From: Pseudomonadota bacterium
GTDB lineage: Bacteria > Pseudomonadota > Gammaproteobacteria > Steroidobacterales > Woeseiaceae
Assembly: GCA_022563255.1 (NCBI GenBank)
Contig: JADFNS010000003.1
Coordinates: 112,981-176,980, forward strand
Direction of reading: 5' to 3'
DNA: 64,000 nt
Under the pieces are notes generated by a model. It was not told the DNA's origin and did not search any database. It saw nothing but the letters and a program-made list of their open reading frames with translations. The translations under genes and the position numbers were made by a program. This document shows, piece after piece, positions 44,071 through 51,960 of the stretch (the stretch's first letter is position 1; each line of letters opens with the position of its first letter).

Positions 44071-44838
44071 ATGTGCCTGGTCGTCATCGGCTGGCAACAG
44101 CATTCCGACTATCCGTTGATCGTGGCAGGAAATCGCGACGAATTTCATGCGCGACCGACACAGGAGGCGCACTGGTGGCCCGACGATCCGGACATCGTCG
44201 GCGGTCGCGACCTGCAGGCTGGCGGCACCTGGCTGGCCCTGCATCGCGGCGGACGTTTCGCGACCGTCACCAACTTCCGGGATGCGCAGCAGACTTCCGC
44301 AAAGTTTCGCTCACGCGGCCATCTCGTTGCTGATTTCCTGCGCGGAACAAAAGCCCCGCTCGAATACCTCAACGCCATCGACGGTCCGGCGTACGCGGGG
44401 TTCAACCTGCTGGTCGGTGATGGCCAGACGCTGGCTTATCTCTCCAATCGCGGCGCAACGGCGCTGGAATTGAGTCCCGGAGTCTACGGACTCAGCAATG
44501 CGCTGCTGGACTCACCGTGGCATAAAATCGTGCGCAGCAAAAGCAAACTCGAAAAACTGATCCGCGATAACCAGGTCAACGAAACACAGCTGTTCAGGCT
44601 GCTGGGCGATCGCGTCAAAGCTCCTGCGGGTGAAATCGAAAGCGACGGGCTGCCGTTCGCGATGGCACACGCGATCAGTGCACCGTTCATCGTGCTACCC
44701 GACTACGGAACCCGCAGTGCAAGCGTGGTAATTCTCGATGCCGCTGGCGGCTGGCGCTTGGTTGAACGTCGTTTCGATGCAAGTGGCAAGAATACGGGCG
44801 AATCCGCGTTTGCGGTCAGAACGCAAGGTCACGAGTAG
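44071..44838 (+). CDS. NRDE/TANGO2 family protein
   Basis: A 255-residue protein starting MCLVVIGWQQHSDYPLIVAGNRDEFHARPT, with the NRDE motif in GNRDEF, then GGTWLALHRGGRFATVTNFRD and GLSNALLDSPWHKI. The N-terminal cysteine is conserved and suggests an Ntn-hydrolase fold. In eukaryotes TANGO2 is linked to heme and lipid handling; the bacterial role is unsettled. It follows nudC directly, and its 3' end overlaps the convergent esterase by 10 bases. Confidence 0.9.
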   Translation: MCLVVIGWQQHSDYPLIVAGNRDEFHARPTQEAHWWPDDPDIVGGRDLQAGGTWLALHRGGRFATVTNFRDAQQTSAKFRSRGHLVADFLRGTKAPLEYLNAIDGPAYAGFNLLVGDGQTLAYLSNRGATALELSPGVYGLSNALLDSPWHKIVRSKSKLEKLIRDNQVNETQLFRLLGDRVKAPAGEIESDGLPFAMAHAISAPFIVLPDYGTRSASVVILDAAGGWRLVERRFDASGKNTGESAFAVRTQGHE

Positions 44839-45488
44839 ATCACGGCCAACCAGTCGCTTATATCTGCAATCTCCTGCGGGCAAACCGCGTGCGCCATCGG
44901 GTACTCATGCCACTCGACCGAGTAACCTGACGCAATCAACTTGTCCGCCGAGGCTCGTCCCAGGTGCATGGGCAGAACCGGATCGTGACTGCCGTGCGCC
45001 ATGAATATCGGTAAATCCCTGGCCGCCGGTGCGTTATCGGCCGCGTCAGGTATCGCGATATAGGAAGACAACGCCATGAGACCCGCGATCTTGTGCGCGG
45101 TCTGCAGAGCCGTATGAATGGCGATCGCGCCACCTTGTGAAAAACCGGCGAGAACGATCTTGCTCGCGTCGATACCGCGTTCAACTTCGCGAGCAATCAG
45201 TCCATCGAGCATGACGCTGCTTGCCAAAACTCCCTCGGCATCGGCACGACCTTCGGTGTCGAGGCTCAGGATGTCGTACCAGGCACGCATTTCCATGCCC
45301 CCGTTGATTGTCACCGGCCTGACCGGTGCGTGCGGAAAGACAAACCGAAGTGCGACAGCTTCCGGCAACTGAATCTGCGGGACGATGGGCTCGAAGTCGT
45401 GTCCATCTGCGCCCAGCCCATGCAGCCAGATGATACTGCCGACAGGATTCTCGCCTGTAGTGACCTCGACGGTTTCGGGTGTCTGCAT
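44829..45488 (-). CDS. carboxylesterase / phospholipase (alpha/beta hydrolase)
   Basis: A 219-residue serine esterase of the carboxylesterase 2 family (Pseudomonas carboxylesterase ~218). It has VGSIIWLHGLGADGHDF, a nucleophile elbow LAGFSQGGAIA, the Asp in AHGSHDPVLP and the His in YPMAHAVCPQE. ATG 45486-45488 with CCGGAA upstream is preferred; ATG 45507-45509 would add seven residues. It probably cleaves short acyl esters. Confidence 0.88.
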   Translation of the reverse strand: MQTPETVEVTTGENPVGSIIWLHGLGADGHDFEPIVPQIQLPEAVALRFVFPHAPVRPVTINGGMEMRAWYDILSLDTEGRADAEGVLASSVMLDGLIAREVERGIDASKIVLAGFSQGGAIAIHTALQTAHKIAGLMALSSYIAIPDAADNAPAARDLPIFMAHGSHDPVLPMHLGRASADKLIASGYSVEWHEYPMAHAVCPQEIADISDWLAVIYS

Positions 45489-45592
45489 CTTTAAGTTCCG
45501 GGTGTTCATGAAGCCGCGCAGTGTAGCGCAGAAACTCCAAAAAAACGTGCGCCGGGGACTTGACTGATTATGCACATGCTGTTTCATTTATG

Positions 45593-45606
45593 CGCATATT
45601 TATGCG
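45593..45606. promoter_or_regulatory. ARG-box-like palindrome before argR remnant
   Basis: CGCATA-TT-TATGCG is a 14-bp dyad 10 bases before the argR start. It lies in a row of TTATGC repeats (45567, 45588, 45599) behind a TTGACT -35-like hexamer. ArgR boxes are similar AT-centred dyads, so this is probably the autoregulatory site. Confidence 0.45.
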
Positions 45607-45615
45607 AGAGCTGCT

Positions 45616-46061
45616 GTGCCAACCGGAAATCACGAACCGCGTCGCGAGGCGATACGTCAACTACTGCTCAGGGAACCTGCGGCAACGCAGGCCTCTCTTG
45701 TCGCGGCATTGACGGCCGACGGGTACGCAGCAACGCAATCGAGTGTCAGCCGCGATCTGCGTGAGATCGGCGCCTCAAGACCCGTCTCGATTACGAGTTA
45801 CCCGGCGATCACAAGGACGGCGACGCGCACATGGCAGCTGTCGCGGGCCTGTTGCGCGGCAAACAGCCAGCGGAGCCCAATCTGCTCGTCGTACACACCG
45901 CGATCGGGGCGGCGCAGCGCGTCGCTCTCGCCTTCGACCGGTGCAACTGGCCGGAGGTGATCGGCAATATCGGTGGCGACGACACGGTCTTTGTTGCGAC
46001 GGACTCCAGCGCCGCACAGAAAGCGCTGATAGCGCGCATCGAGCATGCGGCTCGCTCCTGA
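45616..46061 (+). pseudogene. argR: arginine repressor with single-base frameshift
   Basis: The first frame, from GTG 45616, encodes the winged-helix domain (REAIRQLLLREPAATQASLVAALTADGYAATQSSVSRDLREIGA). After about 45775 the similarity moves to another frame: LKTRLDYELPGDHKDGDAHMAAVAGLL... HTAIGAAQRVALAFDRCNWPEVIGNIGGDDTVFVATD, the arginine-binding hexamer domain. Restoring one base at the join gives ~148 residues, normal for ArgR. ArgR represses arginine synthesis genes, and the remnant of those genes follows at once. Either a true pseudogene or a single-base sequence error. Confidence 0.85.
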
Positions 46062-46079
46062 GCCCTCGTGGAAACCTCG

Positions 46080-46460
46080 ATGAGTCAGGACACATCCCCA
46101 ATAATTCTCGGCTTCTCAGGCGACCTCGATTCATCGTTCTGCGTGCCGTGGCTGCAAGAAAACTACGGGCGCGATGTCATCACGGTCTGCGTCGACACCG
46201 GTGGTATCGACGCCGCGACAGCACAGACGTGTCTGGACGAATCGCTGATGATCACCGCCAAATTGCCGTCGGGATATCACCGTGATCTGCAACGCCTGAA
46301 GTCGCCTTTGTTCCGCGCTATCGATCTGGCTGTCGAGAGTGTCGATATCATGGCCTATGTATTGGAAGGGCTGCAGTTCCTGCCCGACAACATCAAGCTC
46401 GACGACGGCATATCGTTTCGTGAAGCTTATCGGCAGGTCGCCAGGCGATACGCAAAATGA
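46080..46460 (+). pseudogene. argG::argH deletion fusion (arginine operon remnant)
   Basis: An open frame of 126 residues joining two unrelated enzyme pieces. Residues 1-~48 match the start of argininosuccinate synthase of the Xanthomonas/Bacteroidetes type (IILGFSGDLDSSFCVPWLQENYGRDVITVCVDTGGIDAATAQ). The ATP loop is SGDLDSS where SGGLDTS is expected. From ~53 on the match is to the C-terminus of argininosuccinate lyase (ITAKLPSGYHRDLQRLKSPLFRAIDLAVESVDIMAYVL... GISFREAYRQVARRY). In related gammaproteobacteria argG and argH bound an operon with argE/B/C between. One large deletion would leave exactly this. No enzymatic function is expected. The in-frame join means it may still be translated. 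Confidence 0.8.
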
Positions 46461-46529
46461 TGCCCCATTTTCCGCGAGGCCCTCTATAATCGGTACATCA
46501 CTGACTGGCGCCACACAAGGGTTGAAAAT

Positions 46530-46742
46530 ATGAAACGTCTGCCAACATTCCTGATCCTAGCTGCCGCATTTTCGTTCCTGTCGCTGTCCTCCGGCTGTGG
46601 GCAGAGCGGACCTCTGTACGTGCCGGGCAATCCGAGCAAAATGGCCGTGCCTCCGTCCCGGAAACCGGCTAGCGAAGAAGAGGAAGAGGAAGAGGAAGAG
46701 GAAGAGGAAGAAGAAGAGAACGAACCGTCCGAGACGGAGTAG
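46530..46742 (+). CDS. lptM: LptM (YifL-type) small lipoprotein
   Basis: A 70-residue lipoprotein: signal MKRLPTFLILAAAFSFLSLSSG, then lipidated cysteine and CGQSGPLYVPGNPSK, the conserved LptM start that inserts into the LptD/LptE translocon and promotes disulfide maturation of LptD. The tail carries 15 consecutive glutamates from a trinucleotide tract, unusual for the family. A TATAAT hexamer lies at 46485-46490, 40 bases upstream. lysA, the usual neighbour of lptM, is absent; polA follows after 16 bases. Confidence 0.85.
   Translation: MKRLPTFLILAAAFSFLSLSSGCGQSGPLYVPGNPSKMAVPPSRKPASEEEEEEEEEEEEEEENEPSETE
46674..46718 (+). repeat. GAA/GAG microsatellite in lptM
   Basis: Forty-five bases of GAA and GAG codons in a mostly GAGGAA hexamer period, all coding glutamate. 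Slippage in multiples of three would change only tail length; other slippage would extend or truncate the frame. Confidence 0.9.
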
Positions 46743-46758
46743 CTTTTTTAAAATACGA

Positions 46759-49449
46759 ATGACTGACCTCGTCCTGATAGACGGGTCGTCGTATCTGTAC
46801 CGCGCTTTTCATGCGCTGCCGCCGCTCACCAACTCTCAGGGTGAGCCGACCGGTGCGTTGCACGGTGTACTGACGATGATCCAGAAGCTGCTGCGTGAAG
46901 AACGGCCTCCTCACGTCGCCGTCGTTTTCGACGCGCCCGGCAGAACGTTCCGCGACGATCTTTACGACCAGTACAAAGCCACCCGACCGCCAATGCCCGA
47001 CGAGCTCCGCTCGCAGGTGCAGCCGATACTCGATGCCGTCGAGGCGATGGGCCTACCCTTGCTGCGCGTACCGGGAGTCGAAGCAGACGATGTCATCGGT
47101 ACGCTGTGCAAGCTGGCCGCCGCGGAAGGCCTCAAGGTGCTGGTGTCGACCGGCGACAAAGACCTGGCCCAGCTCGTGAACGACAACGTCACGTTAATCA
47201 ACACGATGAATGATTCGCGCATGGATCGAGCCGGCGTCAAAGCAAAATTCGATGTGTTTCCCGAGCAGATCATCGACTATCTGGCGCTTGTCGGTGACGC
47301 GTCCGACAACATTCCTGGCGTTCCAAAAGTGGGTCCAAAAACGGCCGCGAAGTGGCTCAATCTTTACGGCCGCGCTGACGGCATCATCGACAATGCAGAC
47401 AACATCAAAGGCAAGGTCGGAGAAAGCCTGCGCGAAAACGTCGAACAATTACGGCTGTCGCAGGATCTCGCAACCATACGCGTCGATCTTGAACTCGAGA
47501 CGGGAATCTCCGATCTGATACCGTCTGCCGCAGATACGGACGCCTTGCGGAAACTTTACAGCCACTTTGAGCTGCGCACGTTGCTGGGACAGCTGGATGA
47601 CGAGAACGATCAACCAGCGGCGCCAATTGAAGCGGCCACGGACGCTGATTACGAAACCGTTTTGACGTGGGACGCTTTCGATCGCTGGTTGGAGAAAATT
47701 CAAAAGGCGAAACTGACGGCGTTCGATACCGAAACGACGAGCATTGATTACATGCAAGCCGAACTCGTCGGCCTGTCGCTCTCGGTCCGAACCGGCGAGG
47801 CGGCCTACATCCCCGTCGCGCACGACTACCCCGGCGCACCGGAACAGTTGCCGCGTGATGCGGTGCTGGAAAGACTGCGCGGCTGGCTTGAAGACGATAA
47901 CAAGAAAAAAGTCGGTCACCATCTTAAATACGATGCGCACATCCTGGCCCGTTATGACATCGCCCTGGGCGGCATGCAGTTCGATTCCATGCTCGAGTCC
48001 TATGTCTTAAACAGCGTTGCCACGCGCCATGACATGGACTCGGTCGCGCGCCATTACCTGGGGCGCGAAACGATTCACTACGAAGACGTCGCTGGCAAGG
48101 GCGTCAAGCAACTGACATTCAACCAGATCGATCTGGAGACGGCCGCACCGTACGCGGCCGAAGACGCCGATATCACGCTGCAGTTGCACCACACATTATG
48201 GGAGCAACTGGGGCTACAGGGGTCGATGCGCAGCGTCTATGAGGACATCGAGCAGCCGTTAGTGCCTGTACTGCTGGAGATGGAAGAAACCGGCGTCCTG
48301 ATCGATCGCAAAATGCTTGGTGTGCAAAGCGGCGAACTCGCGAAGAAAATGATTGCACTGGAGGCCAAAGCGCACGAGCTGGCCGGCGGCCCTTTTAATT
48401 TAAGTTCACCGAAACAACTGCAGCAGATCCTGTTCGAGCAGCAAGGATTGCCGGTTATCCGAAAAACGCCGAAGGGCCAGCCCTCTACGGCGGAAGATGT
48501 TCTGGTTGAGCTCGCGAGCGATTACGAATTGCCCGCCGTCATCATCGACTATCGCAGCGTCAGTAAACTGAAAAGCACCTACACCGATAAGCTGCCGCTG
48601 CAGGTTTCCGAAAAGACCGGGCGCATTCACACATCCTACCATCAGGCAGTAGCCGCGACCGGACGCCTGTCATCCACCGATCCAAATCTACAGAACATCC
48701 CCATCCGCACGCCAGAAGGCCGACGTATTCGCCAGGCTTTCATTGCGCCCGAGGGACAGGTTTTGCTGGCCGCGGATTACTCGCAGATCGAGCTGCGCAT
48801 CATGGCGCACCTGTCTGCCGACGTCGGCCTGCTGCAGGCTTTTGCCGATGACATAGACATACATCGCGCGACGGCTGCCGAAGTCTTCGGCATGACGCTC
48901 GACGATGTCACCGATGACCAGCGACGCTCGGCCAAGGCGATCAATTTCGGCCTGATGTACGGCATGTCGGCTTTTGGCCTTGCCAAACAACTCGGCATCG
49001 GCCGTGGCGAAGCGCAGCAGTACGTCGACCTGTATTTCAACCGTTATCCGGGCGTCAAAGCATTCATGGATGAGATCCGCGAGACGGCCAGAGAAAAAGG
49101 CTACGTCGAGACGGTTTTTGGCCGACGCCTGTACCTGCCAGAGATCAACGCTCGCAACGCCAATCGTCGTCAATACGCAGAACGTACCGCGATCAATGCG
49201 CCGATGCAGGGAACGGCTGCCGACATCATTAAAATGGCGATGATCGCCGTGCACCGGTGGCTGCACGAGGAGAACCCGGGCGCTCGCATGATCATGCAGG
49301 TGCACGACGAACTCGTGTTTGAAGTGGATGCGGACAAGATTGACGAGGTTCGAGCACGCGTCATCGAACTCATGAATGACGCTGCAACGCTATCGGTACC
49401 GCTAAAGGTCGATGCGGGCGTTGGCCTGAATTGGGATGAAGCGCACTAA
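46759..49449 (+). CDS. polA: DNA polymerase I
   Basis: An 896-residue PolA. The 5'-3' exonuclease domain (1-~290) has MTDLVLIDGSSYLYRAFHALPP, VEADDVIGTL and GDASDNIPGVPKVGPKTA. The 3'-5' exonuclease (~310-500) keeps the metal motif AFDTETTSIDYM and YAAEDADITLQL. The polymerase (~510-896) has DPNLQNIPIRTPEGRRIRQAF, LLAADYSQIELRIMAHLS (motif A), RRSAKAINFGLMYGMSAFGL (motif B) and MQVHDELVFEV (motif C). ATG 46759 is the family start; the open frame runs on upstream through lptM in another frame. All three activities should be intact. Confidence 0.97.
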   Translation: MTDLVLIDGSSYLYRAFHALPPLTNSQGEPTGALHGVLTMIQKLLREERPPHVAVVFDAPGRTFRDDLYDQYKATRPPMPDELRSQVQPILDAVEAMGLPLLRVPGVEADDVIGTLCKLAAAEGLKVLVSTGDKDLAQLVNDNVTLINTMNDSRMDRAGVKAKFDVFPEQIIDYLALVGDASDNIPGVPKVGPKTAAKWLNLYGRADGIIDNADNIKGKVGESLRENVEQLRLSQDLATIRVDLELETGISDLIPSAADTDALRKLYSHFELRTLLGQLDDENDQPAAPIEAATDADYETVLTWDAFDRWLEKIQKAKLTAFDTETTSIDYMQAELVGLSLSVRTGEAAYIPVAHDYPGAPEQLPRDAVLERLRGWLEDDNKKKVGHHLKYDAHILARYDIALGGMQFDSMLESYVLNSVATRHDMDSVARHYLGRETIHYEDVAGKGVKQLTFNQIDLETAAPYAAEDADITLQLHHTLWEQLGLQGSMRSVYEDIEQPLVPVLLEMEETGVLIDRKMLGVQSGELAKKMIALEAKAHELAGGPFNLSSPKQLQQILFEQQGLPVIRKTPKGQPSTAEDVLVELASDYELPAVIIDYRSVSKLKSTYTDKLPLQVSEKTGRIHTSYHQAVAATGRLSSTDPNLQNIPIRTPEGRRIRQAFIAPEGQVLLAADYSQIELRIMAHLSADVGLLQAFADDIDIHRATAAEVFGMTLDDVTDDQRRSAKAINFGLMYGMSAFGLAKQLGIGRGEAQQYVDLYFNRYPGVKAFMDEIRETAREKGYVETVFGRRLYLPEINARNANRRQYAERTAINAPMQGTAADIIKMAMIAVHRWLHEENPGARMIMQVHDELVFEVDADKIDEVRARVIELMNDAATLSVPLKVDAGVGLNWDEAH

Positions 49450-49451
49450 CC

Positions 49452-49511
49452 TAAAAGGTGCCAGGTTTATTTAAACGAGGCACTCGATTTAAATAAACCT
49501 GGCACCTTTTA
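49452..49511. repeat. 24-bp perfect inverted repeat after polA
   Basis: The 24 bases 49452-49475 (ending GGTTTATTTAAA, starting TAAAAGGTGCC) are the exact reverse complement of 49488-49511. The 12-base loop itself can form CGAG/CTCG. It starts 3 bases after the polA stop. The hairpin is much longer than a terminator needs and resembles short mobile palindromes (REP/MITE type), though it would also stop transcription. Confidence 0.75.
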
Positions 49512-49596
49512 ATGTTTTTCCAGCGCAGTCATGCACTTACAAAGTTTCGGGAACTCCTGCCCCTTTCCGGCCTCTAATCTTCTGAGTGTATAAGAC

Positions 49597-49702
49597 ACTC
49601 GCCCGTTTACCTCCCTAATCGGGCGCGCAATGAGGCGACCCCAAGCCTGTTGCTTCTTCTGCCCCGGGGTATCGGCAACAACCGATGCTTCGGGGTCTTT
49701 TA
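49597..49702 (+). ncRNA. candidate small RNA between polA and engB (Spot 42/ErsA position)
   Basis: The gap between polA and engB carries small RNAs in several gammaproteobacteria (spf in enterics, ersA in pseudomonads). Here a 6-bp stem CGCCCG/CGGGCG (49600-49605, 49620-49625) presents the loop TTTACCTCCCTAAT. Its ACCUCCC is the exact complement of ribosome-binding sites. An unstructured stretch follows, then a strong terminator. A TATAAG hexamer just upstream (49589-49594) is a possible -10; no good -35 was found, so the 5' end is approximate. Confidence 0.5.
49662..49701 (+). terminator. Rho-independent terminator of the candidate small RNA
   Basis: CCCCGGGGTATCGG, loop CAACAAA-like, CCGATGCTTCGGGG, then TCTTTTATT. 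The stem has 14 positions with a two-base internal mismatch and one G-T pair. The T-run overlaps the engB stop on the opposite strand. Confidence 0.7.
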
Positions 49703-50296
49703 TTGCGCGGACTTCTCGCTCAGGAATTCGTTCAACTTTGCCCGCGCTTCGTCCTCTCCCAGGCGAGATAAAGCCGAAAATTGCTGCACCGTCGCCGTGT
49801 CGCCGAGGTCGCGGCGCACTTCCAGTAATGCCGTTGCGGCCTGTCCACGCTTCAATTTATCTGTCTTGGTCAGCAAAACATGCGTCGGTAGCGATGTAAG
49901 CTCGGAAAAAGCCAGCATCTGCCGGTCGAATTCAGTGAGCCGGCGTCGAATATCCACAATGAGGAACAAGCCACGCAAACTCTGTCGCGTCTCAAAATAA
50001 TCCGCTATCAGATTTCGCCAGTGGTCGCGCCTATTCTCGGACACGCGGGCGAATCCGTAGCCGGGCAAATCGATGAGCCGCTGCCGGTCCCGCAAACTGA
50101 AAAAATTGATCAACTGCGTACGACCGGGAGTCTTGCTCGTACGCGCGAATTGCCGCCGATTCACGATGACATTGATCGCGCTCGACTTGCCGGAGTTTGA
50201 CCGGCCCGCGACTGCGACCTCCGCCCCCGTATCCGGAACGAACTGACGCGCCGCGTTTGCGCTCTTGATAAAATGGGCTTCAGGGTATAGCGACAT
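49700..50296 (-). CDS. engB: ribosome biogenesis GTPase EngB (YsxC/YihA)
   Basis: A 198-residue small GTPase needed for late 50S subunit assembly: G1 AGRSNSGKSSAINV, G2 TSKTPGRTQLINFF, G3 IDLPGYGFARV, G4 LTKTDKL and G5 FSALSRLG. ATG 50294-50296 gives the family N-terminus (YPEAHFIKSANAARQFVPD). It converges with polA and the candidate small RNA and is divergent from cytochrome c4, the same order as in pseudomonads. Confidence 0.95.
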   Translation of the reverse strand: MSLYPEAHFIKSANAARQFVPDTGAEVAVAGRSNSGKSSAINVIVNRRQFARTSKTPGRTQLINFFSLRDRQRLIDLPGYGFARVSENRRDHWRNLIADYFETRQSLRGLFLIVDIRRRLTEFDRQMLAFSELTSLPTHVLLTKTDKLKRGQAATALLEVRRDLGDTATVQQFSALSRLGEDEARAKLNEFLSEKSAQ

Positions 50297-50506
50297 AGGG
50301 GTGCGATCCGCGGATTGTGTGTATAATTTGGGGCTGCCGAGTTCAGGTCCGGTGGGCAAGTCTGACGGGTTCAGGGTCGCGCAGCAAGGTAATCCAGCCA
50401 GCCAAGAACCTCGCAGCCCGGCGCCAGCATTCAGGCACAACTCAGACAATCAACTAAATAACAGGCGATGACTGAAGTCAACGCAGGGAAGTAACGGTCA
50501 GAAGAT

Positions 50507-51136
50507 ATGAATAAGAAGCTCGTAACGCTGTTCGCATTAACCGGATTGATGCTGGCGACTTTCGGTGTTCAGGCGCAGAGTCTGATCGCAGGATCGGCAG
50601 ACGCTGGCGAGGCGAAGGCTCTTGCCTGCACGGCCTGTCATGGATCTGCAGGCAACAGTTCGATCCCGACATGGCCAAATATCGCCGGGCAGAATGCGTC
50701 CTACATCCTCGCACAATTGCAGGCATTCAAAAACGGCAGTCGTCAGGACCCACTGATGTCCAGCCAGGTAATGACACTGTCGGACGACGATATGGCGAAT
50801 CTGGCAGTGTATTTTGAAAGCCTGCCAGCCGCGGCTCAGTCCGTTGCCGATGCGGGCCTCGTCGATCGTGGCGAAGCCTTGTATCGGGGCGGCAGCAAGA
50901 AAAACGGCACGGCGGCATGTCTCGCTTGCCACGGACCAACTGGACGCGGCAATCCGGCGGCGAAGTACCCGGCATTGCAGGGCCAGCACGCGGTCTATAC
51001 AGCGAAACAGTTGCATGATTACGCCGACGGCACTCGCACGACGGATGGCAAAACCCGCATCATGCGAGATATCGCCGCAACCCTCGACAAAGACGATATT
51101 GCGGCACTTTCTTCTTACGTGCAGGGTCTCAGATAA
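50507..51136 (+). CDS. cytochrome c4 (dihaem)
   Basis: A 209-residue periplasmic cytochrome with signal peptide (cleaved after VQA, residue ~23) and two class I haem domains: CTACH (41-45) and CLACH, each with a distal methionine (PLMSSQVM, TRIMRDI). Cytochrome c4 passes electrons from the bc1 complex to terminal oxidases. The 210-base leader has a TATAAT hexamer at 50322-50327 and several hairpin-forming GC blocks, but no RNA family could be assigned to it. It lies 2 bases before dsbA. Confidence 0.93.
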   Translation: MNKKLVTLFALTGLMLATFGVQAQSLIAGSADAGEAKALACTACHGSAGNSSIPTWPNIAGQNASYILAQLQAFKNGSRQDPLMSSQVMTLSDDDMANLAVYFESLPAAAQSVADAGLVDRGEALYRGGSKKNGTAACLACHGPTGRGNPAAKYPALQGQHAVYTAKQLHDYADGTRTTDGKTRIMRDIAATLDKDDIAALSSYVQGLR

Positions 51137-51138
51137 GC

Positions 51139-51960
51139 ATGAAACATCTACTATGGATAACCACGCTGGCGCTCATTATGTCGGGCTGCAGCAAGGAAGA
51201 GAAAACCACGGCGCCTGAACAGGAACCGGTTATCAATGAAGAACCATCAGCGGAATCTGTCGCTGACGAGGCTGCGACCGAGACACTGGAGGTTGTCGAA
51301 GAGTCGGCGGCCGAGGCCGAGCCTGAAGACCAGCCCATTGTCCTGGCCCGAGCCGATGCATCTGCGCCACCGCGCACCTGGCAATTCTCCGAGGGCAAGC
51401 ACTATACGCGCCTGGTACCAACGCAGCCCACTGTTGGCGGGTCCGACAAAATCGAGGTTGCTGAAGTTTTCATGTACAGCTGCCCGCATTGCTTCACCCT
51501 TGAATCGTTCATCAACGAATGGGCCCAGCACAAAGACCCCAACGTACGCTTCGTTCGCATTCCGGCGAGCTTCAATCAACTCGCACAACTGCACTCACAG
51601 CTTTATTACACTGAGCTGGTTCTTGCCCGCAACGGCGTCCTGACCGACCCGAGCGCTTTTCACACCATGGTTTTCCAGGAATATCACGATCGTGGCAATC
51701 GTCTGACGTCGCAAACATCGATCCAGCGCTTGTTTGCTCGTGCCGGCGTGAGCGAAGACGACTTCCTGCGTACCTGGGGTTCGTTTGAGGTCAATCAGAA
51801 ACTGCGCGTGGCGGCGGATCTCGCTCGTCGTTACAACATCATGAGCGTTCCCACCATTATCGTGAACGGCAAATACCGCACCAGTGCGGCGGAAGCCGGC
51901 AGCTACGCGAAACTGATGGAACTCATAGACGAACTCACCCTGCGTGAGGGTTTGCGCTAG
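51139..51960 (+). CDS. dsbA: DsbA-type thiol:disulfide oxidoreductase with lipoprotein N-terminus
   Basis: A 273-residue oxidoreductase. The thioredoxin-like C-terminal part has C115-P-H-C118 in FMYSCPHCFTLESF and the cis-proline in SVPTIIV, as in DsbA, which introduces disulfides into periplasmic proteins. Unlike E. coli DsbA (208) it begins MKHLLWITTLALIMSGCSKEE, a lipoprotein signal (methionine at -3 is unusual). An ~80-residue acidic Glu/Ala-rich spacer follows, so the enzyme is probably tethered to a membrane. Its stop overlaps that of the convergent L,D-transpeptidase. Confidence 0.92.
   Translation: MKHLLWITTLALIMSGCSKEEKTTAPEQEPVINEEPSAESVADEAATETLEVVEESAAEAEPEDQPIVLARADASAPPRTWQFSEGKHYTRLVPTQPTVGGSDKIEVAEVFMYSCPHCFTLESFINEWAQHKDPNVRFVRIPASFNQLAQLHSQLYYTELVLARNGVLTDPSAFHTMVFQEYHDRGNRLTSQTSIQRLFARAGVSEDDFLRTWGSFEVNQKLRVAADLARRYNIMSVPTIIVNGKYRTSAAEAGSYAKLMELIDELTLREGLR

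Noticed and set aside
46597..46758. N-terminal extension of polA with a Lys/Arg repeat
   Set aside because: It is lptM read in another frame; PolA proteins begin at the ATG at 46759.
49540..49592. RpoE-type promoter (GGAACT ... TCTGA) for the candidate small RNA, as for ErsA
   Set aside because: The elements are about 26 bases apart instead of ~16.
50297..50506. Possible SRP (4.5S) RNA in the engB-cytochrome c4 gap (CAGGTCCGG... AGCAAGG)
   Set aside because: The conserved tetraloop and symmetrical loop of the SRP RNA apex could not be matched in order, and pairing arms were not found.
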